A stretch of DNA of 64,000 nt from Actinomycetes bacterium (GCA_021808665.1 JAKBBA010000018.1:4204-68203); one strand, 5' to 3'; positions 37,766 through 46,822 are shown, counted from the stretch's first letter. Notes: generated by a model not told the origin, from the letters alone. Numbers and translations: made by a program.

Positions 37766-38260
37766 GTGACGTTGATCTTCTGTAATCACTGCGGGCACCG
37801 CAACCCTGACGGGTCGAACTTCTGCTCGTCTTGCGGTCACGTCCTGGAGCGCCCCGGTCACTCCGAGGAGTCCACGACGATGACGTTCGCGCCCGTGGAG
37901 GCTGCCGGAGAGGTCGCAGACGAAGAGGTCAGTGTCGACATCGGCGACGAGCCGCCCGGCGCTGGGATATTGGTCGTGCGACGTGGGCCGAACGCTGGGT
38001 CGCGCTATTGGCTGGAGGACGGGGTGACGTCTATCGGCAGGAACCCGCAGAGCGGGATTTTCCTCGACGACGTGACCGTCTCGAGGTCTCACGCTCAGAT
38101 AACCAAGCGTGACGGAGTCTTCGTAGTCGCCGACGTGGGATCTCTAAACGGGACTTATCTGAACCGTGAACGGATCGACAAGGCGACTCTTCACTCGGGC
38201 GACGAGCTTCAAATCGGGAAGTTTCGCCTTGTGTTCCTCCACGAGTCGGTAGAGGATTGA
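37766..38260 (+). CDS. garA: GarA/OdhI-like FHA-domain protein with N-terminal zinc ribbon
   Basis: A 164-residue FHA protein. The FHA domain (about 70-164) has ILVVRRGPNAGSRYWLE, SIGRNPQSGIFLDDVTVSRS, DVGSLNGTYLNRERI and IGKFRLVFL, very close to M. tuberculosis GarA (Rv1827). In GarA the phosphorylated ETTSVFR tail binds its own FHA domain and controls 2-oxoglutarate and glutamate enzymes. Here the equivalent may be STTMTFAP (about 35-42). Residues 4-24 form a zinc ribbon (FCNHCGHRNPDGSNFCSSCG), which GarA lacks. Gene neighbours match the Rv1826-Rv1832 order. GTG start at 37766. Confidence 0.82.
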   Translation: MTLIFCNHCGHRNPDGSNFCSSCGHVLERPGHSEESTTMTFAPVEAAGEVADEEVSVDIGDEPPGAGILVVRRGPNAGSRYWLEDGVTSIGRNPQSGIFLDDVTVSRSHAQITKRDGVFVVADVGSLNGTYLNRERIDKATLHSGDELQIGKFRLVFLHESVED

Positions 38261-39264
38261 CGCGATTGGCGAGCCGATCACATCTGTCCATAGGCGAGGT
38301 GCTCTCGTTGCTTCGCGGGGAGTTCCCCGACGTCACCATCTCCAAGATCCGCTTTCTCGAAAGCCAGGGGTTGGTGGACCCGGAGCGCACGCCGTCGGGC
38401 TACCGCAAGTTCTACGAGGCCGACGTTGAGCGCTTGAGGTGGATCTTGCTTCAGCAGAAGGAGCATTTCCTTCCGCTCAAGGTGATCAAGGATCGCCTCG
38501 AGTCCTCAGAGCTCATCGACGACGCGCCGTTGGCCGGGTCTTCTGAGGGTCTGGGAAGTCTCTCGGATCCCCTTGAAGTGCCCGAGGTGATTGTCGACTC
38601 TGCTACCAAGTCGCCGGCTGACAGTGCTCACAACTCGCTGGCAGAGTCCCCACCTGAAGGCTCGGGTCCTGTAGGTGTCGCGGGTACGCATAGACCACCA
38701 GGCGCCGCAGCCCCCGACACGTCCGTCTCTTCGTCACCTCGCCCGGCGATCTTCGCTGGTCTGCACCGAGAGTCTGCTGGCGGGACCCGGGCGTCCGCTG
38801 ATCCGAGCAGGGCTCTTGGCGGCGAACCAGGTGGTGGCAAAACTGGTGGTGGCGGAGGCGGGGAACTCCGGCCAGGAGAAACCGTCCAGGACTCCTACAC
38901 CGAGGCTGAGCTTGCGGCGGCGGCGGGGTGCAGCACCAGGCTGGTGGCAGACCTAACCCAGTTCGGGTTGGTAGGGCCGCTAGGCCAGGCCGGGGGAGCC
39001 CCCTACTACGACCGCTGCGCCGTCGAGATCTGCAAAGCGGCGTCGAGGTTCGCCGCTTTCGGCGTGGAACCCCGACACTTGCGAGTTTGGCGCAACGCGG
39101 CTGTCAAGGAGGTCGAACTGTTCGCACAGCTCGTTACCCCTCTTTTGCGTCAGCACAACCCGAGGGGTCGGACCGACGCAGAGGACACCTTGAGCGAGCT
39201 AGCCGCCGCAGGGGCCCAACTTCGGGCTGCTCTGGTAGAAAGGGAGATCAGCTCGATACGCTGA
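38257..39264 (+). CDS. MerR-family regulator with long low-complexity linker
   Basis: A 335-residue protein at the position of Rv1828. The N-terminal MerR HTH is LSIGEVLSLLRGEFP with SKIRFLESQGLVDPERT and YRKFYEADVERLRWIL. Residues about 95-215 are a Ser/Pro/Gly/Ala-rich linker ending in GGGGGGE-like sequence. The C-terminal part (about 215-335) has a second helical region TEAELAAAAGCSTRLVADLT with LAQAGGAPYYDRC-like text. The linker makes it about 90 residues longer than Rv1828. TTG start in a TTGA overlap with the FHA gene. Confidence 0.85.
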   Translation: MTRLASRSHLSIGEVLSLLRGEFPDVTISKIRFLESQGLVDPERTPSGYRKFYEADVERLRWILLQQKEHFLPLKVIKDRLESSELIDDAPLAGSSEGLGSLSDPLEVPEVIVDSATKSPADSAHNSLAESPPEGSGPVGVAGTHRPPGAAAPDTSVSSSPRPAIFAGLHRESAGGTRASADPSRALGGEPGGGKTGGGGGGELRPGETVQDSYTEAELAAAAGCSTRLVADLTQFGLVGPLGQAGGAPYYDRCAVEICKAASRFAAFGVEPRHLRVWRNAAVKEVELFAQLVTPLLRQHNPRGRTDAEDTLSELAAAGAQLRAALVEREISSIR

Positions 39265-39279
39265 GCGCCGGGGGAGAAC

Positions 39280-39285
39280 TAACCT
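39280..39285 (+). promoter_or_regulatory. -10 hexamer for a leaderless nuclease-gene transcript
   Basis: TAACCT ends 7 bases before the ATG at 39293. A purine-rich stretch lies further upstream but too far for a ribosome-binding site. Confidence 0.35.
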
Positions 39286-39292
39286 CGCGGCC

Positions 39293-39784
39293 ATGGTGGA
39301 AATGAAGCTCGAAGCGCTCAGAGTGGAGATCCCTAGCAACAACCCGCTGCTGCTGCTCCAAGAGAAGTCGGGAGCTAAGCGGTCGTTGGTTATCTACATC
39401 GGCCCCGCCGAGGCGCAGGCCATCGCTTTCGCCCAGCAACGCGTGGTCACCCCGAGGCCGATGACACATGACTTGATACGCGACCTCGTCGAGGCTCTGG
39501 GAGCCACCGTGGACTTCGTGGTGGTCACGTCGCTACGTGACAGGACCTTCTTCGCGGAACTGCACCTGGCCGGGCCTTCGGGCCGCCGCCAGGTTTCGGC
39601 CCGTCCTTCCGACGCGGTGGCCATAGCCGTCCGGGTCAACTGCCCTATCTTTGCCGAGGAGGACCTCCTCGACGCGGAGGGGGTAGTGCTCGACGCTGAG
39701 GACGACGATTCCGAAGGCGAAGCGGAGCTAGTCTCGGAATTTAGGAGTTTCATCGAAGGGATCCGGCCAGAGGACTTCGGGTGA
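39293..39784 (+). CDS. bifunctional nuclease (DUF151) family protein
   Basis: A 163-residue DUF151/BFN protein, at the position of Rv1829. Family segments are ALRVEIPSNNPLLLLQEKSG, LVIYIGPAEAQAIAFAQQ, RPMTHDLIRDLVEALGA and VSARPSDAVAIAVRVNCPIF. A plant member has RNase/DNase activity; bacterial members are poorly characterised. The acidic tail AEDDDSEGEAE precedes a short conserved C-terminal helix. Confidence 0.88.
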   Translation: MVEMKLEALRVEIPSNNPLLLLQEKSGAKRSLVIYIGPAEAQAIAFAQQRVVTPRPMTHDLIRDLVEALGATVDFVVVTSLRDRTFFAELHLAGPSGRRQVSARPSDAVAIAVRVNCPIFAEEDLLDAEGVVLDAEDDDSEGEAELVSEFRSFIEGIRPEDFG

Positions 39785-39863
39785 GCCATTTGCGACCCCG
39801 GGTGCTGTCGGCCACACTGTATAAAAGCGCTGTGAGACAACACTTTGCACGGAGGTGCACCGG

Positions 39864-40355
39864 ATGAGGCCGACACAGTTCGACCCCGAGAACTGCGGGC
39901 CACGGTTTGGATATAGAGGTCCCCAGGTCTGCTCGATAGTCGGGATCACCTACCGCCAGCTCGACTACTGGGCCCGCACCGGCCTGCTCGAGCCTTCGGT
40001 CAGCAGGGCCCGCGGCAGCGGCTCCCAAAGGCTCTACTCGTACTCTGACCTTCTGCAGCTCAAGGTCGTCAAGCGGCTGCTCGACTCGGGAGTGTCCCTT
40101 CAGTCGACGCGCAAAGCGATCGAATGTCTGCGCGGCGGAGGCGACGACCTAGGCAGCGCAAACCTGGTGATCGACGGAGCGACCTCGGTCCTTGCCCGCA
40201 GCGGGGAGGAGATCATCGACCTGCTCAAGGGGGGCCAGACGGTTCTGAACATCGTCCCGCTAAGAGGCGTGGTCAGCGAGCTCGAAGCCGCCATCACTGA
40301 CCTTGCGCCCGAGGGGCCGCCCAAGCCAGCTGGCGCCCGCGCAGAGGCCTCCTGA
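39864..40355 (+). CDS. MerR-family regulator (Rv1830-like)
   Basis: A 163-residue regulator. The HTH is QVCSIVGITYRQLDYWARTG, followed by LLEPSVSRARGSGSQRLYSY and a coiled-coil region LQLKVVKRLLDSGVSLQSTR. No metal-binding cysteine array is seen in the C-terminus. I chose the ATG at 39864 because GGAGG lies eight bases upstream; a GTG at 39855 is also in frame. TATAAA at 39820-39825 is a possible -10. gcvT begins four bases after its stop, so it may regulate that operon. Confidence 0.87.
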   Translation: MRPTQFDPENCGPRFGYRGPQVCSIVGITYRQLDYWARTGLLEPSVSRARGSGSQRLYSYSDLLQLKVVKRLLDSGVSLQSTRKAIECLRGGGDDLGSANLVIDGATSVLARSGEEIIDLLKGGQTVLNIVPLRGVVSELEAAITDLAPEGPPKPAGARAEAS

Positions 40356-40358
40356 ACG

Positions 40359-41432
40359 GTGTCCCCCGGCGCCGAGGCCCTTCGCTTGTCGCCTCTCGAC
40401 GCTGCCCACCGGGCGCTCGGAGCGAAGATGGTTCCTTTCGGGGGATGGGAGATGCCGCTCAGCTATCCCGAAGGGACGATCGCCGAGCACATGTCGTGTC
40501 GCAGTGATGCTGCCGCCTTCGACGTAAGCCACCTTGGCACTGTCAGGGTTCAAGGCTCGGGGGCCTTGTCGACCCTCCAGTCGGCGTTCACTAACGACCT
40601 TGGTAAGATCGCTCCTGGTCGGGCCCAGTACACGCACCTACTTGACGACACCGACGGGAGCGTCCTCGACGACATCATCGTGTGGTGGGTGAGCGAAGAT
40701 CGCTTCGACGTCATGCCGAACGCTTCCAACACTACGAGGGTACGCGCCGCGGTTGGTGGCGTCGACGTGACCGCCGAGCGGGCCGTGATAGCGCTCGCCG
40801 GTCCCTCCGCCCGGGTGAAGCTCACCGGCGTCGCCCCGGCGGCCGCCGCTGTGGGACGCTTCCGGGTCGAGACCTTCGAATGGCGTGGCGCCGCTTGCCT
40901 GGCAGCAGGCACGGGCTACACCGGCGAGGACGGCGTCGAATGTGCTGTGCCATCCGGTCGTGCCCGAGAGTTCTGGGAGGCTGTCGTCGAGGCTGGCTTC
41001 ACCCCGGCCGGGCTAGGAGCGCGCGACACCCTCCGCTTAGAAGCGGCCCTGCCCTTGCACGGTCACGAGCTCGGCCCTGGTATCACCCCGTTGCAGGCAG
41101 GACTCGGATGGGTGGTGGCTTGGGATAAGCCGGACGGTTTCCCAGGTCGGGCTGCTTTGGAGCGGGAACGCCGGAGCGGATTGCGGAGGCACCTGGCTGG
41201 GATCGTGACCGCCGGCCGCCAGCCGCCGCGCGCAGGAGCGGAGGTGCTCGCCGGGGGTAGCCGCGTCGGGGAGGTCACCAGCGGCAACTTCTCCCCGGTC
41301 CTGGGGCGCGGCATCGGACTCGCGCTGGTGGAGGGAGCCAACCAACCCGGGGCAGCCGTCGAGGTCGACTCTAGAGGTCGGCGAATCCCAGCCACCGTGT
41401 GCGCCTTGCCGTTCGTGGACAAGAAGCTCTGA
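40359..41432 (+). CDS. gcvT: aminomethyltransferase (glycine cleavage T protein)
   Basis: Transfers the methylene group from H-protein-bound aminomethyl to tetrahydrofolate; 357 residues. Signatures are MVPFGGWEMPLSYPEGTIAE, ALSTLQSAFTNDLGKIAPGR, QYTHLLDDTDGSVLDDIIVW, GTGYTGEDGVE and LGARDTLRLEAALPLHGHEL. GTG start at 40359, immediately after the MerR gene. gcvPA follows after 31 bases. Confidence 0.95.
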   Translation: MSPGAEALRLSPLDAAHRALGAKMVPFGGWEMPLSYPEGTIAEHMSCRSDAAAFDVSHLGTVRVQGSGALSTLQSAFTNDLGKIAPGRAQYTHLLDDTDGSVLDDIIVWWVSEDRFDVMPNASNTTRVRAAVGGVDVTAERAVIALAGPSARVKLTGVAPAAAAVGRFRVETFEWRGAACLAAGTGYTGEDGVECAVPSGRAREFWEAVVEAGFTPAGLGARDTLRLEAALPLHGHELGPGITPLQAGLGWVVAWDKPDGFPGRAALERERRSGLRRHLAGIVTAGRQPPRAGAEVLAGGSRVGEVTSGNFSPVLGRGIGLALVEGANQPGAAVEVDSRGRRIPATVCALPFVDKKL

Positions 41433-41463
41433 CAGGCAACTCCAAAAGGAAGGTGTAACCCAG

Positions 41464-42810
41464 TTGGGTCATTTTGTTCCCCACAGCGACGCTGACGTAG
41501 CGCGGATGCTCGCCGACATTGGACTCGCCTCTGTCGAGGAGCTCTTCGACGTTATACCCCAGGCGCTGCGCCTGGCGGGTGGCCTCGGACTCCAAGCCGG
41601 GCTTTCGGAGTCGGACGTAGCCGCCGAGTTGGACCGTCTCGGGGGGAGGAACCGCTCCGGCGCGGACCTGGTCTGCTTCGCGGGGGCGGGCGCCTACGAT
41701 CACGACATCCCTGCCGTGACGAGGCGCCTCGGTAGCCGCTCGGAGTTCGTCACCGCGTACACCCCATACCAGCCGGAGGTATCTCAAGGGGTGCTTCAAG
41801 CCCTATTCGAATACCAGACTTTCGTCGCTCGCCTGTCAGGCCTAGACGTAGCGAACGCGTCGCTCTACGACGGCGCCTCGGCGACGGTCGAAGCGCTCAA
41901 CATGGCCGGCGGGACGAAGGGCCGCCAGACGATGTGGGTGAGCGGCGCCCTGCACCCCTACTGGCGCTCGGTTATATCCACTTTCGCAGCCGGCTCAGGC
42001 CACGACATAGTAGAAGTTCCCGTGGCGGGCGGGATGACCGACTGGGGCAGCGCCCCCGACGGTCAGCCCGCGGCGATCGTCGTGGCAAACCCCAATTTCT
42101 TCGGGGCGTTCGAGGACGTTCCAGCCGCTAAGGCTCTCGCCGAGGCTCATGATGCTTCTCTCGTCGTGGCCTTCGACCCTGTGTCAGCCGGGCTGCTTCG
42201 GACTCCCGGTGAGATGGGCGCCGACATAGCAGTGGCCGAAGGGCAGCCGTTCGGGACGCCCCTCTCCTTCGGCGGTCCCTACCTCGGCCTCTTCGCCTGT
42301 CGGAGCGACCTGGTCCGCCGCCTGCCGGGGCGGCTCGTCGGGCGTACCCGGGACGGGGAAGGCCGCTCCGCGTACGTGACGACCCTGCGGGCCAGAGAGC
42401 AGGACATAAGGAGGGAAAAGGCGACTTCGAACGTCTGCACCAACCAGACCCTCATAGCGGTCGCTGCGATGATCCAACTGTCGTGGCTTGGAACCGGCGG
42501 GCTCGGCGAGTTGGCGTTGCGCTGCGCCCGGGGAGCGCGATACGCACGCGAGTCGCTGTTGGCGGTGCCGGGCATCACCCCGTTCGCAGATGCGCCGACC
42601 CTTCGGGAGTTCGCAGTGCGAACGCCTCTCGACGCATCGACGGTGATAGATCGCATGGCCGAGGAGGGGTTCCTCGCCGGAGTGGCGGTCGGCGTCGACG
42701 GGGGAGTAGCGACCATGGGAGGGGAAGCGCTCTTGGTGGCTGTCACCGAAAGGCGCACCAGGCCAGAGATCGACCGCTACGTGGAATGCATGGCAAAGGT
42801 GACAAGATGA
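41464..42810 (+). CDS. gcvPA: glycine dehydrogenase (decarboxylating) subunit 1
   Basis: N-terminal half of the split P protein; 448 residues. Recognised from HSDADVARMLADIGL, FAGAGAYDHDIPAV, YTPYQPEVSQGVLQALFEYQ, DVANASLYDGASATVEA and GAYIAVAEG-like DIAVAEGQPFGTPLSFGGPY. TTG start at 41464 with AGGAAGGTG upstream. The stop overlaps the gcvPB ATG (ATGA). The split P1/P2 arrangement differs from the single-chain P protein (gcvB, Rv1832) of M. tuberculosis. Confidence 0.94.
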   Translation: MGHFVPHSDADVARMLADIGLASVEELFDVIPQALRLAGGLGLQAGLSESDVAAELDRLGGRNRSGADLVCFAGAGAYDHDIPAVTRRLGSRSEFVTAYTPYQPEVSQGVLQALFEYQTFVARLSGLDVANASLYDGASATVEALNMAGGTKGRQTMWVSGALHPYWRSVISTFAAGSGHDIVEVPVAGGMTDWGSAPDGQPAAIVVANPNFFGAFEDVPAAKALAEAHDASLVVAFDPVSAGLLRTPGEMGADIAVAEGQPFGTPLSFGGPYLGLFACRSDLVRRLPGRLVGRTRDGEGRSAYVTTLRAREQDIRREKATSNVCTNQTLIAVAAMIQLSWLGTGGLGELALRCARGARYARESLLAVPGITPFADAPTLREFAVRTPLDASTVIDRMAEEGFLAGVAVGVDGGVATMGGEALLVAVTERRTRPEIDRYVECMAKVTR

Positions 42811-44372
42811 GCACTCCCCACGACCTAGACGAGACGGCACCCTCCAAGTCGGTGCGGACCCCGGCGCCCGCAGGCAAAGCCACCAGCGCGCCTGTAATGG
42901 GCAGAAAGTCGGAGCCGACGATCTTCGAGTTCTCCAGCCCCGGCAGGAAGGCCTGGTCGTTCCGTACCACCGGGATCCCCGAGTGGGAGCCGTCAGAGCT
43001 GGTCCCGGCGGGGATGTTGCGCGACCGCCCGGTGGACCTGGTGGAGGTACCCGAACGCGACCTGGTTGCGCACGTCACCAGGCTCACCCACCGCCAATAC
43101 TCCGTCGACCTCGGGGCGTATCCCCTCGGGTCGTGCACCATGAAGTACAACCCGAAGATCTGCGACGAGACGGCGTCGCTGCCCGGCTTGACAGGCGTGC
43201 ACCCCGCCTCCCCGGCCGGCCTGTGCCAGGGATGGTTGGAACTTCTTTGCGGCCTCACGGAGGCTCTCTGTGAGGTGACCGGTATGGCGGCGGCCACGCT
43301 GCAGCCGCCGGCGGGCGCGGCTGGAGAGCTCACAGGGCTGCTGCTGATGCGAGCATGGCACGCGTCCAACGGCGAGAGACGCACCAAGGTGATCATCCCC
43401 GACTCGGCTCACGGGACCAACCCGGCTTCGGTCACTCTCGGCGGCTACGAGACCGTCACCGTGCCCAGTGACGAGCGCGGTCTCGTCGACATGGCGGCGC
43501 TCAGATCACGCCTCGATACCGACGTGGCCGGCATCATGTTGACGAAAACGAAACCACTCGGTTTGTTCGAGGAAGACATCGCCGAGATAGCAGCGGCAGT
43601 GCACGACGTGGGAGGCTTGCTCTACTACGACGGGGCGAACCTGAACGCGATACTCGGGGTCACCCGCCCCGGTGACATGGGATTCGACATCGTGCACATG
43701 AACCTTCACAAGACTTTCGCTGTGCCCCACGGCGGTGGCGGTCCCGGCGCCGGCCCGGTTGCGGTGTCGGAGCGCCTGGCGGCGTTCCTGCCCGGTCCGC
43801 TGCCACGCCGATCTGATAACGGCAGCTTCGAGTGGTACACCCCGGCGAGGTCGGTTGGCAGGGTGCACGCCTGGCACGGCAACGCTCTCGCCTTGGCGCG
43901 GGCGTGGACGTACATCCTCCTAAACGGAGGGGACGGCCTGCTAACGGTCGCCCAGGCGGCGGTGCTCAACTCGAACTGGCTCCGCCAGCGCCTGAGAGGT
44001 TTCTACGACATCCCCTTTGACCGGCCGGCGATGCACGAGTTCGTAGCCTCCACGTCGAGCCTGAAAAAGTCGAAGGGTATTCGGGCTCTCGACGTGGCGA
44101 AGCGAATGTTAGAGGAGGGCTTCCATGCCCCTACGGTGTACTTTCCGCTGGTGGTCGACGAGGCGTTGATGATAGAACCCACCGAGACCGAAAGTCTCGA
44201 AACGCTCTCGGCGTTGGCGGACTCTCTCGTGACTATCGCCACCGAGCCGCCAGGGGAGGCCGCCCTTGCCCCGCGCTCTACGCCGGTCGGGCGGGTAGAC
44301 GAGGCGCTCGCCGCCAGGCGCCTGCAGGCGACGTGGGACGCGGTGCTCGCCGGCGATGGGCAAACGGGGTAG
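42807..44372 (+). CDS. gcvPB: glycine dehydrogenase (decarboxylating) subunit 2
   Basis: C-terminal half of the split P protein with the pyridoxal-phosphate lysine in VHMNLHKTFAVPHGGGGPG; 521 residues. Other signatures are YPLGSCTMKYNPKICDE, LQPPAGAAGELTGLLLM, DSAHGTNPASVTL and YDGANLNAILG. About 45 extra residues precede the usual start (ETAPSKSVRTPAPAGKA), which look disordered. I chose the ATG at 42807 because of the ATGA overlap with gcvPA. It converges on the lectin-like pilin gene, six bases away. Confidence 0.95.
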   Translation: MSTPHDLDETAPSKSVRTPAPAGKATSAPVMGRKSEPTIFEFSSPGRKAWSFRTTGIPEWEPSELVPAGMLRDRPVDLVEVPERDLVAHVTRLTHRQYSVDLGAYPLGSCTMKYNPKICDETASLPGLTGVHPASPAGLCQGWLELLCGLTEALCEVTGMAAATLQPPAGAAGELTGLLLMRAWHASNGERRTKVIIPDSAHGTNPASVTLGGYETVTVPSDERGLVDMAALRSRLDTDVAGIMLTKTKPLGLFEEDIAEIAAAVHDVGGLLYYDGANLNAILGVTRPGDMGFDIVHMNLHKTFAVPHGGGGPGAGPVAVSERLAAFLPGPLPRRSDNGSFEWYTPARSVGRVHAWHGNALALARAWTYILLNGGDGLLTVAQAAVLNSNWLRQRLRGFYDIPFDRPAMHEFVASTSSLKKSKGIRALDVAKRMLEEGFHAPTVYFPLVVDEALMIEPTETESLETLSALADSLVTIATEPPGEAALAPRSTPVGRVDEALAARRLQATWDAVLAGDGQTG

Positions 44373-44378
44373 GCGGCC

Positions 44379-46157
44379 TCAGCTTTCGTAGGTGTTAGCG
44401 ACGTTGGAGGCCCCGTAGTTGGGCGGGGCGTTCCACTTCTGGGTGAGGTTTCCGTTGCAAGCGGCGACCTGCAGCATCGTGAAGCTGGCACCTGAAAGAC
44501 CACTTGGGTACACGAGCCCGTAGGCGTCGTTAGCTTGAAGGCAGTAGCCGCGGTAATCCTGGTAGGTGTAGATGACCGACGAACTACCCGTCGAGCCGTT
44601 GGAGATCCAGATCTGCGACGAGTTGCCGGTCAGAGCTGATTGCCCCTGGCTCGCAAGGTTGGAGATCAACGTCGAGCAGTTCTGGACAGTTACTGCAGTC
44701 GCACCAGCCGACGGGTACACGATCGGGTACCCGCCCGAAGGCTTGTCCGCAGGGTCGGTAGCAGGGTCGGTGGCGGTCGTGAGGCAGTAGGGCGTTACAC
44801 CGCTCGGCGGGGCTAGGGGATTGGAGGGACAACCGGCGCTGGCGTACTGAGGGGTGTATAGAAGTACGGCGTTGGCGGGCTCCCCGTAGGTGCTGAGCGG
44901 TACGGTGCACCACCTCTGGTTCCAGATCGGATAGGCGGAGGTGTCAGGAAACTGCTTGCAGGTGTAGTCGATTAGAGCCCCGAAGTTGACGTCTTGGTTG
45001 GTGACGTCGATGCAGCGGCCGAACTCGGCGTAGTTGATCAGCTGGTCTGTGGGGCCGATCGTCCCTGGGACTGGGTTGGAGCCGCCGGCACCGACGGTCG
45101 CCTGCATGGTCCACGTCTGGTCGGTAGCGAAGCCGCCTTGCCCGCAGAGAGACCCCACGTAGGTTATCGACCCGTTGGGGTTGTAATTGGCGGGGCTGTT
45201 GGACGATATCGAGTTGTCAAGGCACCAGCCGTTGGGCCCTCCCGAGGAGTTGACGCCTTCGATGGAGTCGGAGTCGTTGACACCCCACTGCTGGGACAGC
45301 GGGGCCGGCGACACGCACGGGGCGACGTAGACGGTGGTGCTCGAAGGACTCGTCACGGTTGTGGATCCGTTCTGGCCCGGGTCGACTATGCAGTAGGCGA
45401 CGCCACCGACGAAGGTCTGCAGGGTGTAGTCCTGCTGGTAGGAGAACACTAGGGAAGGGCTCGGGTTCGAAGAGTTGCAAGTCGACGACATGACCACTTC
45501 GTAGCCGTTGGAGAACGCCGGGCCTACCTGGGCGCAGAAAGTCTGGCCGGTGGCGTCAGGATAGGTGTAGATCAGCCCGCCGGGGATGTTCGCGTCCGTC
45601 GGGGACGAGAAGTCGTAGGTGGAGTTCTCCGTCCTTGATATTCCTGTGGAGCTCGACAGACTGTCGCCTCCCACGGAAGTTATCAGCGCATCTTTAACGC
45701 TGAACGCAACGGTCGACGACGACGGCAGGGGGCCGGATCCTGTCACGCACGAAGCGGCCGGGATCGTGCCGGCCGATGTCTGAAGCTGGTAGGAGATGGT
45801 CGCCTTGTAAGAGATCGTCTTGCCGCCCGAGCCGCTAGACGACACGGTCCCGTCGATGGGCCCGCAAGGCAGGGCTGCGACGTCGCCGACCACGTGAGAG
45901 CCGGTGCCGGTGGTCGCCGAGCGGATAGCGGCCACTGCCGCTTGGACTCCGGCGAGGGCGCCTTGCAGGGCGTCGTCGCGCTGGTTGGATTGGGTCGCCT
46001 GTCCGAGACTGAAGAAGGCCTGGTTGGCGACGGAAGCGAGCACGATCGAGGCGATCATGAGCAGCGTGAGCGCCATGACCAGCGAACCACGTTCGTCGTC
46101 TCGGCGAGCTGTTCGGTGGCGGTCGTGTGGGTGGAGGCACAAATCTGTTCGTGTCAT
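44379..46157 (-). CDS. PilX-like N-terminus fused to a ricin-B-type lectin region
   Basis: A 592-residue predicted surface protein. Residues 1-60 resemble PilX/pseudopilin N-termini: basic lead, ERGSLVMALTLLMIASIVLA and a coiled region after it. Residues about 100-250 are Ser/Thr/Gly-rich beta structure. From about 230 to 590 there are five QXW motifs (289, 347, 414, 515, 573) with matching cysteines and GRCIDV and RGYCLQAND, the mark of ricin-type beta-trefoil carbohydrate-binding domains. The ATG overlaps the stop of the pseudopilin gene (ATGA). No pilus-assembly ATPase is nearby. Glycan binding is inferred, not proven. Confidence 0.72.
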   Translation of the reverse strand: MTRTDLCLHPHDRHRTARRDDERGSLVMALTLLMIASIVLASVANQAFFSLGQATQSNQRDDALQGALAGVQAAVAAIRSATTGTGSHVVGDVAALPCGPIDGTVSSSGSGGKTISYKATISYQLQTSAGTIPAASCVTGSGPLPSSSTVAFSVKDALITSVGGDSLSSSTGISRTENSTYDFSSPTDANIPGGLIYTYPDATGQTFCAQVGPAFSNGYEVVMSSTCNSSNPSPSLVFSYQQDYTLQTFVGGVAYCIVDPGQNGSTTVTSPSSTTVYVAPCVSPAPLSQQWGVNDSDSIEGVNSSGGPNGWCLDNSISSNSPANYNPNGSITYVGSLCGQGGFATDQTWTMQATVGAGGSNPVPGTIGPTDQLINYAEFGRCIDVTNQDVNFGALIDYTCKQFPDTSAYPIWNQRWCTVPLSTYGEPANAVLLYTPQYASAGCPSNPLAPPSGVTPYCLTTATDPATDPADKPSGGYPIVYPSAGATAVTVQNCSTLISNLASQGQSALTGNSSQIWISNGSTGSSSVIYTYQDYRGYCLQANDAYGLVYPSGLSGASFTMLQVAACNGNLTQKWNAPPNYGASNVANTYES

Positions 46158-46822
46158 GACAAGGGGCACGCTGAGGAGGTGGGAGGGGCCGCCGCGGTCG
46201 AGTTGACGGCGGTGAAGGTGACCTGCGCGGTTGAAGAGACGGCCGGCACCGTTCCCGCCGAGGAGGCAGCGAGCGACACAGTCACTTGTTGGCGGACGAT
46301 GGAGCCGCTGGTAGCGTTCGGTATTGCGAAGATCGCAGCGGAAGGCGAGGTCGAGAGGCCCGAGCCGATGATCGACCATCCGCCAGCACCGGAGACCGAT
46401 CCCGTCGCGTTCCAAGTCCGCTGTTCGAGAAGTCCTCTGGCGGTGTCGTAGAGAAGCTCGGTGCACTGCGGGTGGCCGAGCGTAGCGGTGGTGTAGGTGG
46501 AGTAGAAGGTGAGGGCGTAATCGCCGCTCGGAACGGACGAGGAGTCGCTCGGAGCTGACGAGCAGGGCCCAGCACTGCTGCTCGTCCAGCCGTAGGGACA
46601 GTCGATCGTCGCTGCGTAGCGGATCTCTTTGTCCAATGCTATGAAAGCGAGACCCACTTGCGACGAAGTGCGATCCAAGGAGGCCGCCTGGTTCTGCTGG
46701 GTCATGACGTTCACCAACGACACGAGGACCATCACCGCTACCAGGGCCATGATCGCGGTAGTTACGAGGAGCTCTATGAGCGTGAAGCCCTCCTCGGTTC
46801 GGGTTTCGCTCACAGCGACCAT
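46154..46822 (-). CDS. type IV pilin-like pseudopilin
   Basis: A 222-residue prepilin. The leader MVAVSETRTEEG ends in Gly 12, followed by FTLIELLVTTAIMALVAVMV, the class III prepilin peptidase site with Glu at +5. The remainder is Ser/Thr/Ala-rich with few cysteines. ATG at 46822; a GTG at 46813 would overlap the previous stop (GTGA) and is an alternative. Middle gene of a three-gene pilin set and translationally coupled to both neighbours. Its partner prepilin peptidase is not in the window. Confidence 0.82.
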   Translation of the reverse strand: MVAVSETRTEEGFTLIELLVTTAIMALVAVMVLVSLVNVMTQQNQAASLDRTSSQVGLAFIALDKEIRYAATIDCPYGWTSSSAGPCSSAPSDSSSVPSGDYALTFYSTYTTATLGHPQCTELLYDTARGLLEQRTWNATGSVSGAGGWSIIGSGLSTSPSAAIFAIPNATSGSIVRQQVTVSLAASSAGTVPAVSSTAQVTFTAVNSTAAAPPTSSACPLS

